A stretch of 48,764 nucleotides of DNA from Chloroflexota bacterium (GCA_004297395.1 SCUO01000061.1:1-48764), one strand, 5' to 3'; shown: positions 1 through 8,666, numbered from the stretch's first letter. The notes: generated from the letters alone by a model not told the origin. Program-made: numbers and translations.

Positions 1-777
1 ACCGCCTTCCACGCCACGCTGCCGGCGGCCGCGGCGACGTATGCCATCCCGCCCGAGTGGCGGAAGCGCTGGGCCCTCCGCAAGTACGGCTTCCACGGCC
101 TGTCCCATGCCTACGCCTCGCGGCGGGCGGCGGCCATGGTCGGCCGGCCGCTCGAGGAGCTCCGGATCGTGACCTGCCACCTCGGGGCGGGCGCCTCGCT
201 GGCGGCGATCCGGGGCGGGCGCTCGGTCGACACGACGATGGGCTTCACGCCGCTCGACGGCCTCGTCATGGCGACCCGCTCGGGCGGCATCGACCCGGGG
301 CTCGTCCTGTGGCTGGCCTCGCACGCCGGCATGCCGCCCGAGGAGCTGGCCGCGACGCTCGAGCACCGTTCCGGCCTGCTCGGCCTCGCGGGGACGGCCG
401 ACATGCGGGCGATCCTGGCGGCCGAGGCCACGGACGACGAGGCCGCCACGCTCGCGGTCGGCGTCTACCTCCACCGGCTTCGGGGATCGATCGGGGCCAT
501 GGCCGCCGCGCTCGGCGGCCTCGATGTCCTCGTCTTCACCGGCGGCGTCGGCGAGGGCGCGCCGTCGATCCGCGAGCGGGTCTGCGGTGACCTTGCCCAT
601 CTAGGCGTTGCGGTCGATGCGACCGGCAACGCCACGGCGACCGGCGACGCCGAGATCGGCGCCCCGGGCTCGCCGGTCGCGACGCTCGTCGTGGCGGCGC
701 GCGAGGACCTCGAGATCGCCCGCGAGGTCCGGGCCGTGCTCGGCCTGACGGCGTTCGGCACCCGGTCCGGCACCTAG
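1..777 (+). CDS. ackA: Acetate kinase, C-terminal part (5' end outside window)
   Basis: Converts acetyl phosphate plus ADP to acetate plus ATP in the cytoplasm (the reverse also occurs). The reading frame is open from base 1, so the N-terminal third is missing. The visible 258 residues carry family landmarks in order: TAFHATLP, KYGFHGLSHAY, CHLGAGASLAAI, SVDTTMGFTPLDGLVMATRSG, then VFTGGVGEGAPSIRERV near the end. The phosphate-binding motif reads HLGAG where most acetate kinases have HLGNG; I believe this variant occurs in other high-GC relatives. It converges on the TMEM175-like gene with 28 bases between the stops. Propionate kinase is the only realistic alternative. Confidence 0.93.
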   Translation, partial: TAFHATLPAAAATYAIPPEWRKRWALRKYGFHGLSHAYASRRAAAMVGRPLEELRIVTCHLGAGASLAAIRGGRSVDTTMGFTPLDGLVMATRSGGIDPGLVLWLASHAGMPPEELAATLEHRSGLLGLAGTADMRAILAAEATDDEAATLAVGVYLHRLRGSIGAMAAALGGLDVLVFTGGVGEGAPSIRERVCGDLAHLGVAVDATGNATATGDAEIGAPGSPVATLVVAAREDLEIAREVRAVLGLTAFGTRSGT

Positions 778-805
778 CCGTCGCGGGCCCGAGTGCGCCG
801 CGCGC

Positions 806-1381
806 TCAGCGTCCGAGGGCGCGCTCCATTCGTCGGTCGGGGACGAACCAGATCGCGGCGACGCCGATGTAGATCGCCACGGCTGCCAGCGGTGCGACCA
901 GGGCGATCGGCATCGCCACGAGGTAGGCGACGATCGAGAGCTTGCCCTTGCGGTCGCCGCCGATCGCGGCGGCCAGCGATTCCGGTTGTCCGGGCGCCGC
1001 GATGAGGGCCCGGACGAGGATGTAGTACGCGATCGCGGCCATGACCAGGGGCACGCCGTAGACCGCGGTCGGGATCGCGGCGAAGCCATGCTGGCCCATC
1101 CAGGCGGTCCCGAACGGGAACAGCGACAGCCAGAACAGGAGGTGGAGATTGGCCCACAGGACCCGGCCATCGACGACCTTCGAGGCCTGGACCAGGTGAT
1201 GGTGATTGCTCCAGTAGATCCCGAGGTTCACGAAGCTCAGGACGTAGCTGAGCAGGACCGGGGCGAGCGGTGCGAGCTCGTCCAAGGTCACGCCCTCGGG
1301 GGCATGCAGCTCGAGGACCATGATCGTGATGAGGATGGCGATCACGCCGTCGCTGAACGCCTCGAGCCGGCCCTTGGTCAT
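806..1381 (-). CDS. TMEM175-family potassium channel-like membrane protein
   Basis: A 191-residue polytopic membrane protein. The signature RLEAFSDGVIAI lies at residues 5-16, and the FSDG core marks the pore-lining first helix of the TMEM175 family (prokaryotic K+ leak channels). About six hydrophobic segments follow, including LLSYVLSFVNLGIYWSNHHH and a C-terminal IAVAPLAAVAIYIGV-like stretch. The ATG at 1381 was chosen because GGGAGGG sits about five bases upstream and the signature begins immediately after; a longer reading frame upstream has no conserved content. A probable -10 box TACCAT lies upstream. It is transcribed toward ackA. The family assignment is solid; ion selectivity is not shown by the sequence. 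Confidence 0.85.
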   Translation of the reverse strand: MTKGRLEAFSDGVIAILITIMVLELHAPEGVTLDELAPLAPVLLSYVLSFVNLGIYWSNHHHLVQASKVVDGRVLWANLHLLFWLSLFPFGTAWMGQHGFAAIPTAVYGVPLVMAAIAYYILVRALIAAPGQPESLAAAIGGDRKGKLSIVAYLVAMPIALVAPLAAVAIYIGVAAIWFVPDRRMERALGR

Positions 1382-1455
1382 CGCGTCCCTCCCAGGCGGG
1401 CGATGGTAGCGGACGGACCCGCTGCCTCTGTTGGGCCTGGGTGCCTCCGTGGACA

Positions 1456-1475
1456 ACATGAAGACCCGTTCATGT
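1456..1475. promoter_or_regulatory. Perfect inverted repeat, probable ArsR operator
   Basis: ACATGAA, six-base spacer GACCCG, then TTCATGT: perfect 7-base arms. It lies 17 bases before the ATG at 1493 of the ArsR-type gene and overlaps an alternative in-frame ATG at 1472. Size and position fit an autoregulatory operator of a dimeric winged-helix repressor. Binding is inferred. Confidence 0.6.
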
Positions 1476-1492
1476 GCGAAACTCCGCGGGTC

Positions 1493-1849
1493 ATGCCGAT
1501 TCCCCTCTACCAGGCCAAGGCCGAGTTCTTCAGGACCCTCGGTCATCCAGCCCGGATCCGGATCCTGGAGCTCCTCTCGGCGCGGGAGATGGCCGTCCAC
1601 GAGCTGCTCGACGAGATCGAGATCGAGCCGAGCAATCTGAGCCAGCAGCTGGCTGTCCTCCGCCGCGCCGGTCTCGTGACCCAGCGCCGGCAGGGCGGCG
1701 AGGTGCTCTACGCGATCGGCCTCGAAGACGTCCGCGACCTTCTCCTCGCGGCGCGACGGATCCTGCTCGGGCTTATCGAGGACCGCGACCGGCTCAAGGC
1801 CGAGCTGGGCGGCGCGGTCGCGCCCGAGCCGAGCATCGCCGGCCGATGA
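1493..1849 (+). CDS. ArsR/SmtB-family winged-helix regulator
   Basis: A 118-residue DNA-binding repressor of the ArsR type. Residues about 7-25 (AEFFRTLGHPARIRILELL) are the classic N-terminal helix, followed by the recognition helix region EPSNLSQQLAVLRRAGLV and the wing QRRQGGEVLYAI. The metal-binding ELCVCDL-type motif is absent, so it probably does not sense As or Cd; the signal cannot be read from sequence. The start at 1493 places the palindrome at 1456-1475 just upstream; an ATG at 1472 inside that palindrome would add seven residues. The hydrogenase operon starts 43 bases downstream on the same strand, so it is likely the operon's regulator, as Rv0081 is for the Rv0082-Rv0087 locus in M. 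tuberculosis. Confidence 0.88.
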   Translation: MPIPLYQAKAEFFRTLGHPARIRILELLSAREMAVHELLDEIEIEPSNLSQQLAVLRRAGLVTQRRQGGEVLYAIGLEDVRDLLLAARRILLGLIEDRDRLKAELGGAVAPEPSIAGR

Positions 1850-1892
1850 GCCCCGAGGGCGACGCCGCCTCGTCGCATCCCCGGCCGACGAG

Positions 1893-3944
1893 GTGAATCT
1901 CCTCGCCAGCCTCGCCACCGGCCCCCTGCCGATCGCCATCGCGGTGCTGCTCGTGCTGTCGACGCTCGCCGCCGCGCTGCCGAACGCGCGGGTCAACCCG
2001 CGCGGGCTTTCGCTCGCGCTGGCGGCCCTCGCCTCCGCGGCCATCCTGACCCTCGGGATCGCGGTCCTCGCGCCCGGAGCGACCGTCACGGCCGGGCTCG
2101 GGGAGGTCCTCGGGTTCCCGCTGGTGCGCGTTTGCTACGACGGCCTGGCCGCGCTCTTCCTCATCGCCCTCGGGGCCGGCGGGCTGGCCAGCTCGGTGTA
2201 CGCGATCGGGTCCTCGGCCCGCGACCGGGGCAGCGATCGGACGGCGCCCGCCTACCCCGTCTTCATCGGCAGCCTGGCGCTCGTCTTCGGGGCCAGCGAT
2301 GCCTTCGCCTTCCTGCTGGCCTGGGAGCTCATGGCCCTGAGCTCTGCGGCGCTCGTCCTCGGGGCCCGGCCATCGGGCGACACCGCCCGTGCCGCCTACC
2401 TGTACTTCACCCTCACCCACCTCGCAACGGCCGCGCTCGTCGTAGCGTTCGCCATCCTGGTCTCGGCGGCCGGGACCACGTCGTTCGAGGCGTTCGGTGC
2501 GGCGGCGGCGGACCTGTCGCCGGCGGCGCGCAGCGTCGTATTCGTGTTGCTCCTCGTGGGCTTCGGAACGAAGGCCGGGGCGATCCCGTTCCACGTCTGG
2601 CTGCCGCGGGCCCATCCGGTCGCCCCATCCCACGTCTCGGCCCTGATGTCGGGCGTGATGATCAAGGCCGGGATCTACGGGCTCGTCCGGTTCGGGCTGG
2701 AGATCCTGGGTCCCGGGCCCGAGTGGTGGGGCCTTGCCGTCCTGGCGCTCGGTGCCGTGTCGGCGGTCCTCGGCGTGCTGTATGCGCTCATGGAGCACGA
2801 TCTCAAGCGGCTCCTCGCCTTCCACAGCATCGAGAACATCGGGATCATCCTGCTCGGGGTCGGGGTGGCGATGCTTGCCGCCGGCGCGGGGCAGGAAGGC
2901 GGCGCCGTGAGCGGCATCGCCCGAATCGCCCTCGTCGCGGCACTCTTTCACACGCTGAACCACGCCCTGTTCAAGTCGGTCCTGTTCCTCGCCGCGGGCT
3001 CGGTCCAGCGGGCGGTCGGATCGCGCGACCTCAACCAGCTGGGCGGCCTGGCCCGGACGATGCCCGTCACCGCGGTCGCCTTCGCGGTGGGCGCGGCGGC
3101 GATCAGCGGGTTGCCGCCGCTCAACGGGTTCGCCAGCGAGTGGCTGACGTTCCAGGGCCTGATCGGCGCCGGCGGGGCGGCGAGCCTGTCGCTGGTCGCC
3201 CGGTCGGCGACGCTGATCGCCGTCGGCGCGCTCGGGCTCACGACGGCGCTGGCCGTGGTCTGCTTCGTGAAGGCGACCGGGATGGGCTTCCTCGCCCGGC
3301 CGCGGAGCGCGGCGGCGGCCGCGGCTAACGAGACGCCGCGGGCGATGGGCGCGGCGATGGCCGGGCTGGCCCTCGCCTGCGTCGCCATCGGCATCGCGGC
3401 CGGACCGGTCAGCGGGGCCATCGGGACCGTTGCCACGACGGTCCTCGGCCAGCCGGCCGTCGCGGCCACCGGACCTGGCATCGCGTCGGCCCTCGGGACC
3501 TCGGTCCCCGGCCTCGAGGCTGCCTACGGGGCCCTGCCGCTGGCGGTGCTCATCTCGCTCCTGGGCCTGGTCGGCTGGGGCGCCGCGGTGCGCGGCAGGA
3601 GGGTTCGACGGGAGCCGACCTGGACGTGCGGCGTCGCGCCCGAGCCGGCGTTCCAGTACACCGCCACCAGCTACGCCAAGCTGATCCGGCTCTACTTCGG
3701 GCCCGTGCTCCGGCCGGCCCGCGAGGTCCGGGTGGAGCTCCACCCCGGGACACCGTTTCCGCGGACCGTGCGCTACCGGGGCGAGATCAGCCACCTCATC
3801 GACGAGCGGATCTACCGGCCGCTCCACGGGGCCACCGTACGGGCGGCCGAGCTCATTCGGCGGGTCCAGTCGGGGAGCCTCCAGCTCTACCTCGCCTACT
3901 CGGTGACCGCCCTCGTGGTCCTCCTGCTCGTGGCCCGCCGATGA
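1893..3944 (+). CDS. hyfB: Hydrogenase-4 component B, large antiporter-like membrane subunit
   Basis: A 683-residue polytopic protein of the NuoL/MrpA-like family, the first membrane subunit of a Hyf/Hyc group-4 complex, thought to carry proton or cation translocation. The hallmark KAGAIPFHVWLPRAH (around residue 230) and the lysine-bearing helix after HDLKRLLAFHSIENIGII are present. The C-terminal extension typical of HyfB/HycC is recognisable from TWTCGVAPEPAFQYTATSYA, which separates it from ordinary NuoL. GTG at 1893 is chosen because a hydrophobic first helix starts immediately; the Shine-Dalgarno is weak (GACGAGG). The stop overlaps the ATG of hyfC (ATGA), showing translational coupling. 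Confidence 0.92.
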   Translation: MNLLASLATGPLPIAIAVLLVLSTLAAALPNARVNPRGLSLALAALASAAILTLGIAVLAPGATVTAGLGEVLGFPLVRVCYDGLAALFLIALGAGGLASSVYAIGSSARDRGSDRTAPAYPVFIGSLALVFGASDAFAFLLAWELMALSSAALVLGARPSGDTARAAYLYFTLTHLATAALVVAFAILVSAAGTTSFEAFGAAAADLSPAARSVVFVLLLVGFGTKAGAIPFHVWLPRAHPVAPSHVSALMSGVMIKAGIYGLVRFGLEILGPGPEWWGLAVLALGAVSAVLGVLYALMEHDLKRLLAFHSIENIGIILLGVGVAMLAAGAGQEGGAVSGIARIALVAALFHTLNHALFKSVLFLAAGSVQRAVGSRDLNQLGGLARTMPVTAVAFAVGAAAISGLPPLNGFASEWLTFQGLIGAGGAASLSLVARSATLIAVGALGLTTALAVVCFVKATGMGFLARPRSAAAAAANETPRAMGAAMAGLALACVAIGIAAGPVSGAIGTVATTVLGQPAVAATGPGIASALGTSVPGLEAAYGALPLAVLISLLGLVGWGAAVRGRRVRREPTWTCGVAPEPAFQYTATSYAKLIRLYFGPVLRPAREVRVELHPGTPFPRTVRYRGEISHLIDERIYRPLHGATVRAAELIRRVQSGSLQLYLAYSVTALVVLLLVARR

Positions 3945-4903
3945 CCGACCCGACGCTCGACGCCCGGATCATCCTGGGCGTCGCCCAGGTCGTCCTGACC
4001 CTCCTCGTGGCACCCCTCCTGCTCGGGATCACGAAGCGGGTCAAGGCCCGCCTCCAGTACCGCCGTGGGCCCGACCTCCTGCAGCCCTACCGGGACCTCC
4101 GGAAGTGGTGGGCCAAGGAGTCGGTGGAGAGCGACGTCGCCGGGCCGGTGTCACGGGCCGTGCCGGTGGTCGTCTTGGCCGCGACCCTCGCCGCGACGCT
4201 CTACATCCCGATCGTCGCGGCCTGGGCGCCGCTCGACGGCTGGGGCGACCTCGTGCTGGTCGTGGGACTCATGGCCCTGGCCCGATTCGCACTCGCCCTG
4301 GGTGCCCTCGACGCCGGCGGCGCCTTCGGTGGCATGGGCAGCAGCCGGGAGGTCGCGATCAGCACGCTCGTCGAGCCGGCCCTCCTCCTGGCGCTCGCCG
4401 GGGCGGCGGTCGCGGCGGGCTCGACGGACCTCGGGACCATCGCCGCCCATGGAGCCGAGGCCGGGACGGCCTGGTACACGCCGGCGCTGCTGCTGGCCGC
4501 TGCGGCGTTCGCGATCGTAGCCGTGGCCGAGACCGGTCACGAGCCGGTCGACAACCCGGACACGCACCTCGAGCTGACGATGATCCACGAGGGCATGCTG
4601 CTCGAGGCGACCGGGCCGCGCCTCGCGATGCTCACTTACGCTGCCGAGCTCAAGGTCGTCGTGGTCATCGGCCTGTTCGCGGCCGCGTTCCTGCCGGCCG
4701 GGGTGGCCACGGCCCTCACGCCGCTGGCACTCGCCGTGGCGATCGGCGCGGCGCTCGGGAAGCTGGTCCTGGCCGCGGTCATCCTCGGGCTCCTCGACGC
4801 GACCCTGGCAAAGCTCCGGATCCTGGCCCTGCCCGGCCTCCTCGCGACGGCCTCGATCGTCGCCGCGATCGGGCTCGCGACCCGGCTGTGGCTGCCGGCA
4901 TGA
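3941..4903 (+). CDS. hyfC: Hydrogenase-4 component C, NuoH-like membrane anchor
   Basis: A 320-residue integral membrane protein of the NuoH/HyfC/HycD family, which anchors the hydrogenase module to the membrane arm. Landmarks are RVKARLQYRRGPDLLQPYRD (residues about 31-50), GSSREVAISTLVEPALLLAL and the acidic loop ETGHEPVDNPDTHLELTMIH, a conserved feature of the subunit facing the catalytic module. About eight hydrophobic helices are visible. It starts at the ATGA overlap with hyfB and ends in an ATGA overlap with hyfE, so its expression is tied to both. The length matches HycD-type proteins (about 307-320). Confidence 0.92.
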   Translation: MTDPTLDARIILGVAQVVLTLLVAPLLLGITKRVKARLQYRRGPDLLQPYRDLRKWWAKESVESDVAGPVSRAVPVVVLAATLAATLYIPIVAAWAPLDGWGDLVLVVGLMALARFALALGALDAGGAFGGMGSSREVAISTLVEPALLLALAGAAVAAGSTDLGTIAAHGAEAGTAWYTPALLLAAAAFAIVAVAETGHEPVDNPDTHLELTMIHEGMLLEATGPRLAMLTYAAELKVVVVIGLFAAAFLPAGVATALTPLALAVAIGAALGKLVLAAVILGLLDATLAKLRILALPGLLATASIVAAIGLATRLWLPA

Positions 4904-5565
4904 GCCTCGACCCTCGGCTTGCCGGCGAGATCGTCGATGCCTGCGCAGCCGCGATCGTCCTCGTGGGGGTCGGACTTGCCTCGAGCCGCTCGATCGGGCG
5001 CTCGATCTGGCTGGTGGCGATCCAGTCGATCCTCGTCGGCATCGCCGCGATCGGGGTCGGGGCCGCGACCGGCGCGGCCCACCTCGTGGCCGGCGGGCTG
5101 CTGGCCCTCGGGGTGAAGGGGGTCGTTGTCCCGCTCGTCCTCGGGTCGATCCTCCGGCGCTCGGCAGTCCGCCGCGAGCGGCACCCGATCCTCGGCCCGC
5201 GCGGCTCCCTCCTTGCGGCGGTGGCGATCGTCTTCGCCGCCAGCGCTGCCACCGACGGCGTGCTCCTGGATGCCGGTGTCGCCGCGGGCCGTGTCGTGCC
5301 GGCGGCGATCGCCGAGGTGTTGACCGGCCTCCTCATCGTGATGACCCGGCGGAAGGCGCTGTCGCTCGTCGTGGGCCTGCTCGTCTTCGAGAACGGCATC
5401 GCCCTGACCGCCTTCGCCCTGACCTACGGGATGCCGCTCGTCGTGGAGCTCGGCGTCCTGTTCGACCTCCTCATCGCCATCGTCGTCGCCTGGGTCTATG
5501 CCCGGCGGATGCTCGACGTCCTCGGCTCGACCTCGACGGATCGGCTCCGGAGCCTGCGCGGATGA
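4900..5565 (+). CDS. hyfE: Hydrogenase-4 component E, NuoK-like membrane subunit
   Basis: A 221-residue small membrane subunit. The C-terminal half (LSLVVGLLVFENGIALTAFAL and the following VVELGVLFDLLIAIVVAWVY) is the NuoK-like portion of HyfE, with a glutamate inside a membrane helix (FENG) and another in VELGVL, positions used for proton relay in NuoK. The N-terminal half adds about three helices, as in HyfE/HycP. It overlaps hyfC by ATGA and hyfF by ATGA. The length equals that of the mycobacterial HycP-type protein as I recall it (about 220). Alternatives are unlikely given the context. Confidence 0.9.
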   Translation: MSLDPRLAGEIVDACAAAIVLVGVGLASSRSIGRSIWLVAIQSILVGIAAIGVGAATGAAHLVAGGLLALGVKGVVVPLVLGSILRRSAVRRERHPILGPRGSLLAAVAIVFAASAATDGVLLDAGVAAGRVVPAAIAEVLTGLLIVMTRRKALSLVVGLLVFENGIALTAFALTYGMPLVVELGVLFDLLIAIVVAWVYARRMLDVLGSTSTDRLRSLRG

Positions 5566-7136
5566 TCGAGCTGCTCGTCCTCGCCACCATCGGCCTCCCC
5601 TGCATCGCCGGCATCGTCGCGTGGTACGCCGAAGCCGACCGGGCGCGGAGCGTGGTTCTCCCGGCGCTGGCGATCGCGGTCGTCGCCGGGCTGGGACTCG
5701 CGGGCCTCGTGTTCAGCGCCGGGCCGGTCCGGGCCTTCGACGGGCTCGTGGTCGTCGACGCCCTGGGCGCCTACGTCCTCATGCTGGTCCTCGTGGTGGC
5801 GGCGATCGCCGGAGCCGGCTCGCCGGCGCACCTCCGGCACGAGGCGGCAGCCGGAACCCTGCGGCCGCACGATGCCGGCCGGTATTACGCCCTCTTCCTG
5901 TGGTTCGCGGCGGGCCTCGCCGCCACGCCCCTCCTCGACAACCTGGGGCTGGTGTGGGTGGGGATCGAGGCCACGACCATCGTCTCGGCCCTGCTCGTCG
6001 GCTTCGCCCGGACGCCGGCGGCGATCGAAGCGGCCTGGAAGTACCTCATCCTGGGCTCGATCGGGATCGGGTTTGCCCTGTTGGGCACACTGCTCGTCTA
6101 CGCCTCGTCCGTCGGCGTCCTCGGCGAGACGAGCGATGCCCTGGCCTGGACGCGTCTCGTCGGGATCGCACCGCAGCTCGACCCGGGCCTGGCGCGTCTG
6201 GCGTTCCTCTTTGCCCTCGCCGGCTACGGCACCAAGGCCGGCCTAGTGCCGTTCCACACCTGGCTGCCGGACGCCCACAGCCAGGCGCCGAGCCCGATCT
6301 CGGCCCTCCTGTCGGGGGCCGCGCTGGCCGTGGCCCTGTACGCCCTGGCCCGGTTCCATGTCGTCACGGTTGGCGCCCTCGGGCCGGCGTTCTCCTCGAC
6401 CCTGCTGGTGGTCTTCGGGCTCATCAGCCTGGCGGTCGCCCTCCCGTTCATCGTGGCCCAGGGCGACCTGAAGCGGCTCCTTGCCTACTCCTCGATCGAG
6501 CACCTCGGGCTCGCCACCCTCGCGCTTGGGTTCGGCGGCGAGCTCGCCCTCCTCGGGCTGAGCCTCCACCTCGTCAGCCACGGCCTGGCCAAGGCCACGG
6601 CGTTCCTGGCAGCCGGTCGCCTCGTCGCGGAGCGCGGCAGCCGCCGGATCGGGCGCCTCGGGGGAAGCCTTGCCCACTCGCCGATGGAGAGCAGAGCCCT
6701 CGTCATCGGGGCGCTCATCCTGTCCGGCCTGCCGCCGTCGGGCCTCTTCGTGGGCGAGATCGCGATCCTCCTGGGTGGCGTCCAGGCCGGCTGGGGGCTG
6801 GCTGCCGGGGCGGCGGCGGCGATCCTGGCCCTGGCGGTCGCAGGGCTGTTGTTCCACCTGGTCCGGATGGTCGTGGCACCCACCGGCCGAGCGGACGGCG
6901 TGGCGCAGTCGGAGGCCGCGGCGCCGGCGGAGCTCGCAGAGCCCCGGGAGCAGCCCGAACGCCAGGCCGGATCGTCGGGGGCGCCATCGGGCCCCCTCGC
7001 CGGGCGGGCCGTCGGATCGGCCGTCCTCCTGGGCCTGCCGCTGGCCGTGGTCGTGGCCGCCGGCGCCTGGACACCCGCCCCGATCGCGGCCGCGCTCGAG
7101 CAGGTCGTCCTGATCCTGGGCGGCGGCCGTGGCTGA
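5562..7136 (+). CDS. hyfF: Hydrogenase-4 component F, NuoL/M/N-like antiporter subunit
   Basis: A 524-residue second antiporter-like subunit. The core motif TKAGLVPFHTWLPDAHSQAP (around residue 225-245) and GDLKRLLAYSSIEHLGLATL are diagnostic. About 14 hydrophobic helices are visible, and a charged hydrophilic insert rich in Ala, Pro and Glu lies near residues 455-480 before the last helix. Together with HyfB it gives the complex two antiporter-like subunits; the third found in E. coli Hyf (HyfD) is absent. It starts in an ATGA overlap with hyfE and overlaps the GTG start of hyfG by eight bases. Confidence 0.92.
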   Translation: MIELLVLATIGLPCIAGIVAWYAEADRARSVVLPALAIAVVAGLGLAGLVFSAGPVRAFDGLVVVDALGAYVLMLVLVVAAIAGAGSPAHLRHEAAAGTLRPHDAGRYYALFLWFAAGLAATPLLDNLGLVWVGIEATTIVSALLVGFARTPAAIEAAWKYLILGSIGIGFALLGTLLVYASSVGVLGETSDALAWTRLVGIAPQLDPGLARLAFLFALAGYGTKAGLVPFHTWLPDAHSQAPSPISALLSGAALAVALYALARFHVVTVGALGPAFSSTLLVVFGLISLAVALPFIVAQGDLKRLLAYSSIEHLGLATLALGFGGELALLGLSLHLVSHGLAKATAFLAAGRLVAERGSRRIGRLGGSLAHSPMESRALVIGALILSGLPPSGLFVGEIAILLGGVQAGWGLAAGAAAAILALAVAGLLFHLVRMVVAPTGRADGVAQSEAAAPAELAEPREQPERQAGSSGAPSGPLAGRAVGSAVLLGLPLAVVVAAGAWTPAPIAAALEQVVLILGGGRG

Positions 7137-8664
7137 GCCGACGTTCGGCGTCCGGCCCGGAACCCCGGTCGAGGGCGTCGCGCCGGACGCCCTCGGGTCG
7201 CGGGTCGCCGAGTGCATCGAGGCCGGCGGCCGGTTCGCCATGCTCGTCGGGCTCGATGAGCGATCCGTCGGCGGCGATGGCCTCGCGGTCGAGGCGGTCG
7301 TCCAGGCGCCCGGCGGGGCGATCGCGAGGCTCCGGGCCGGCGTCTCCCTGGACGAGCCCGCCTACCCGTCCATCACCCGCCTCGTCCCGGCGGCTCACTG
7401 GGACGAGCGCGAGGCCCGGGACCTGCTCGGGATCGTCCCCGCCGGCCATCCCGACCCGCGGCGACTGGTCCTCCATGAGCGATGGCCACGGGGGTACCAC
7501 CCGCTCCGCAAGGACGTCCCGGTGAGCATCCGGCCGCCCGACGCCGAGCGGCACTTCGTCCCGTTCGAGGTCCACGGCGAGGGTGTCTACCAGCTGCCGG
7601 TCGGTCCGATCCACGCCGGCGTCATCGAGCCCGGGCACTTCCGGTTCTCGGCCATCGGCGAGCGGATCCTCCACCTCGACGCCCGCCTCTTCTTCGTCCA
7701 TCGGGGCCTCGAGAAGCTCGTCGAGGGCCGGGCGTTCGGGGCGGCATTGCCGATCGTCGAGCGGGCCTGCGGGGTCTGCACGGTCAGCCATGCCCTCGCC
7801 TTTTCGGAGGCCGTGGAGGAGCTCACGGGAATCGAGGTCCCCGCCCGGGCACGCTGGGCCCGGGTCCTGCTGGCCGAGCTCGAGCGCCTGTACAACCACG
7901 TCGGCGACCTCGGCAACATCTGCGCCGGGATCGGCTTCCAATCGGCGGTCTCGCGTCTCGGCTGGCTCAAGGAGCGGCTGCTGCGGATCAACGACGCACT
8001 CACCGGGCATCGCTATCTGACCGGGATCGTCGCACCCGGCGGTCTCGCCTTCGACCTGGATCGCGACGGCTTGTCCGCTCTCCCGCGATCGCTCGAGGCG
8101 ATCGGGACGGAGCTGGCGGCGGCGGTCCGGTCGATCGTCCGCTCGGATGGTGTCATGAGCCGGTTCCATGGAACCGGCGTGGTGTCGCCGGCGACGGCGA
8201 CCTCGCTCGGGGCCCTGGGCGTGGCGGCCCGGGCCTGCGGCCTCGACACGGATCTTCGGCGCGACGCGCCCTACGCCGCCTACGGCGACCTGGATGTCGA
8301 GGTCGTCACCGCCTCCGGCGGCGACGTCGCGGCGCGCTTCCACGTCCGGGCCCAGGAGGCCGGCGCCTCGATCCGGCTCCTCCGGGAGGTGATCCGCCGC
8401 CTGCCCGACGGCCCGGTGATGGCCGCACCCGGCGAACCGCCGACCCCCGGTGCCGTCTCCGTGACGGCGGTCGAGGGACCCCGGGGAGCTTCCTGGATGT
8501 GGCTCCGGGCGGGCGCCGGCGGGACGGTGGACCGGCTGCGCCTGCGCTCGGCGTCGTTCGCCAACTGGCCTGTGGTCGCCGCGGCGGCGCCGGGCAATCT
8601 CGTGCCCGACTTTCCGCTCATCAACAAGAGCTTCGAGCTCTGCTACGCCTGCACGGACCGCTGA
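7129..8664 (+). CDS. hyfG: Group-4 [NiFe]-hydrogenase-like large subunit (NuoC-NuoD fusion)
   Basis: A 511-residue catalytic subunit in which a NuoC-like domain (residues about 1-135, with DEREARDLLGIVPAGHPDPR) is fused to a NuoD/hydrogenase-large domain, the arrangement of HycE/HyfG. All four Cys that ligate NiFe are present: C214 and C217 in RACGVCTVSH, and C505 and C508 in ELCYACTDR. The second motif departs from the usual DPCxxC (Glu-Leu for Asp-Pro). The protein ends at Arg511, immediately after CTD, exactly where E. coli HycE is cleaved by its maturation protease, so no C-terminal peptide exists. Expected reaction: reversible 2H+ plus 2e- to H2, coupled to the membrane arm. The start is GTG inside the end of hyfF. 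Confidence 0.9.
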   Translation: MAEPTFGVRPGTPVEGVAPDALGSRVAECIEAGGRFAMLVGLDERSVGGDGLAVEAVVQAPGGAIARLRAGVSLDEPAYPSITRLVPAAHWDEREARDLLGIVPAGHPDPRRLVLHERWPRGYHPLRKDVPVSIRPPDAERHFVPFEVHGEGVYQLPVGPIHAGVIEPGHFRFSAIGERILHLDARLFFVHRGLEKLVEGRAFGAALPIVERACGVCTVSHALAFSEAVEELTGIEVPARARWARVLLAELERLYNHVGDLGNICAGIGFQSAVSRLGWLKERLLRINDALTGHRYLTGIVAPGGLAFDLDRDGLSALPRSLEAIGTELAAAVRSIVRSDGVMSRFHGTGVVSPATATSLGALGVAARACGLDTDLRRDAPYAAYGDLDVEVVTASGGDVAARFHVRAQEAGASIRLLREVIRRLPDGPVMAAPGEPPTPGAVSVTAVEGPRGASWMWLRAGAGGTVDRLRLRSASFANWPVVAAAAPGNLVPDFPLINKSFELCYACTDR

Positions 8665-8666
8665 CG

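Noticed and set aside
1794-3827. Long minus-strand open frame (677 codons) opposite hyfB
   Set aside because: It is the antisense shadow of a GC-rich gene: Arg/Gly/Glu/Asp low-complexity translation with no domain, while the plus strand encodes a complete HyfB.
6715-8343. Long minus-strand open frame opposite hyfF and hyfG
   Set aside because: Shadow frame with no domain; it runs across the junction of two well-supported genes.
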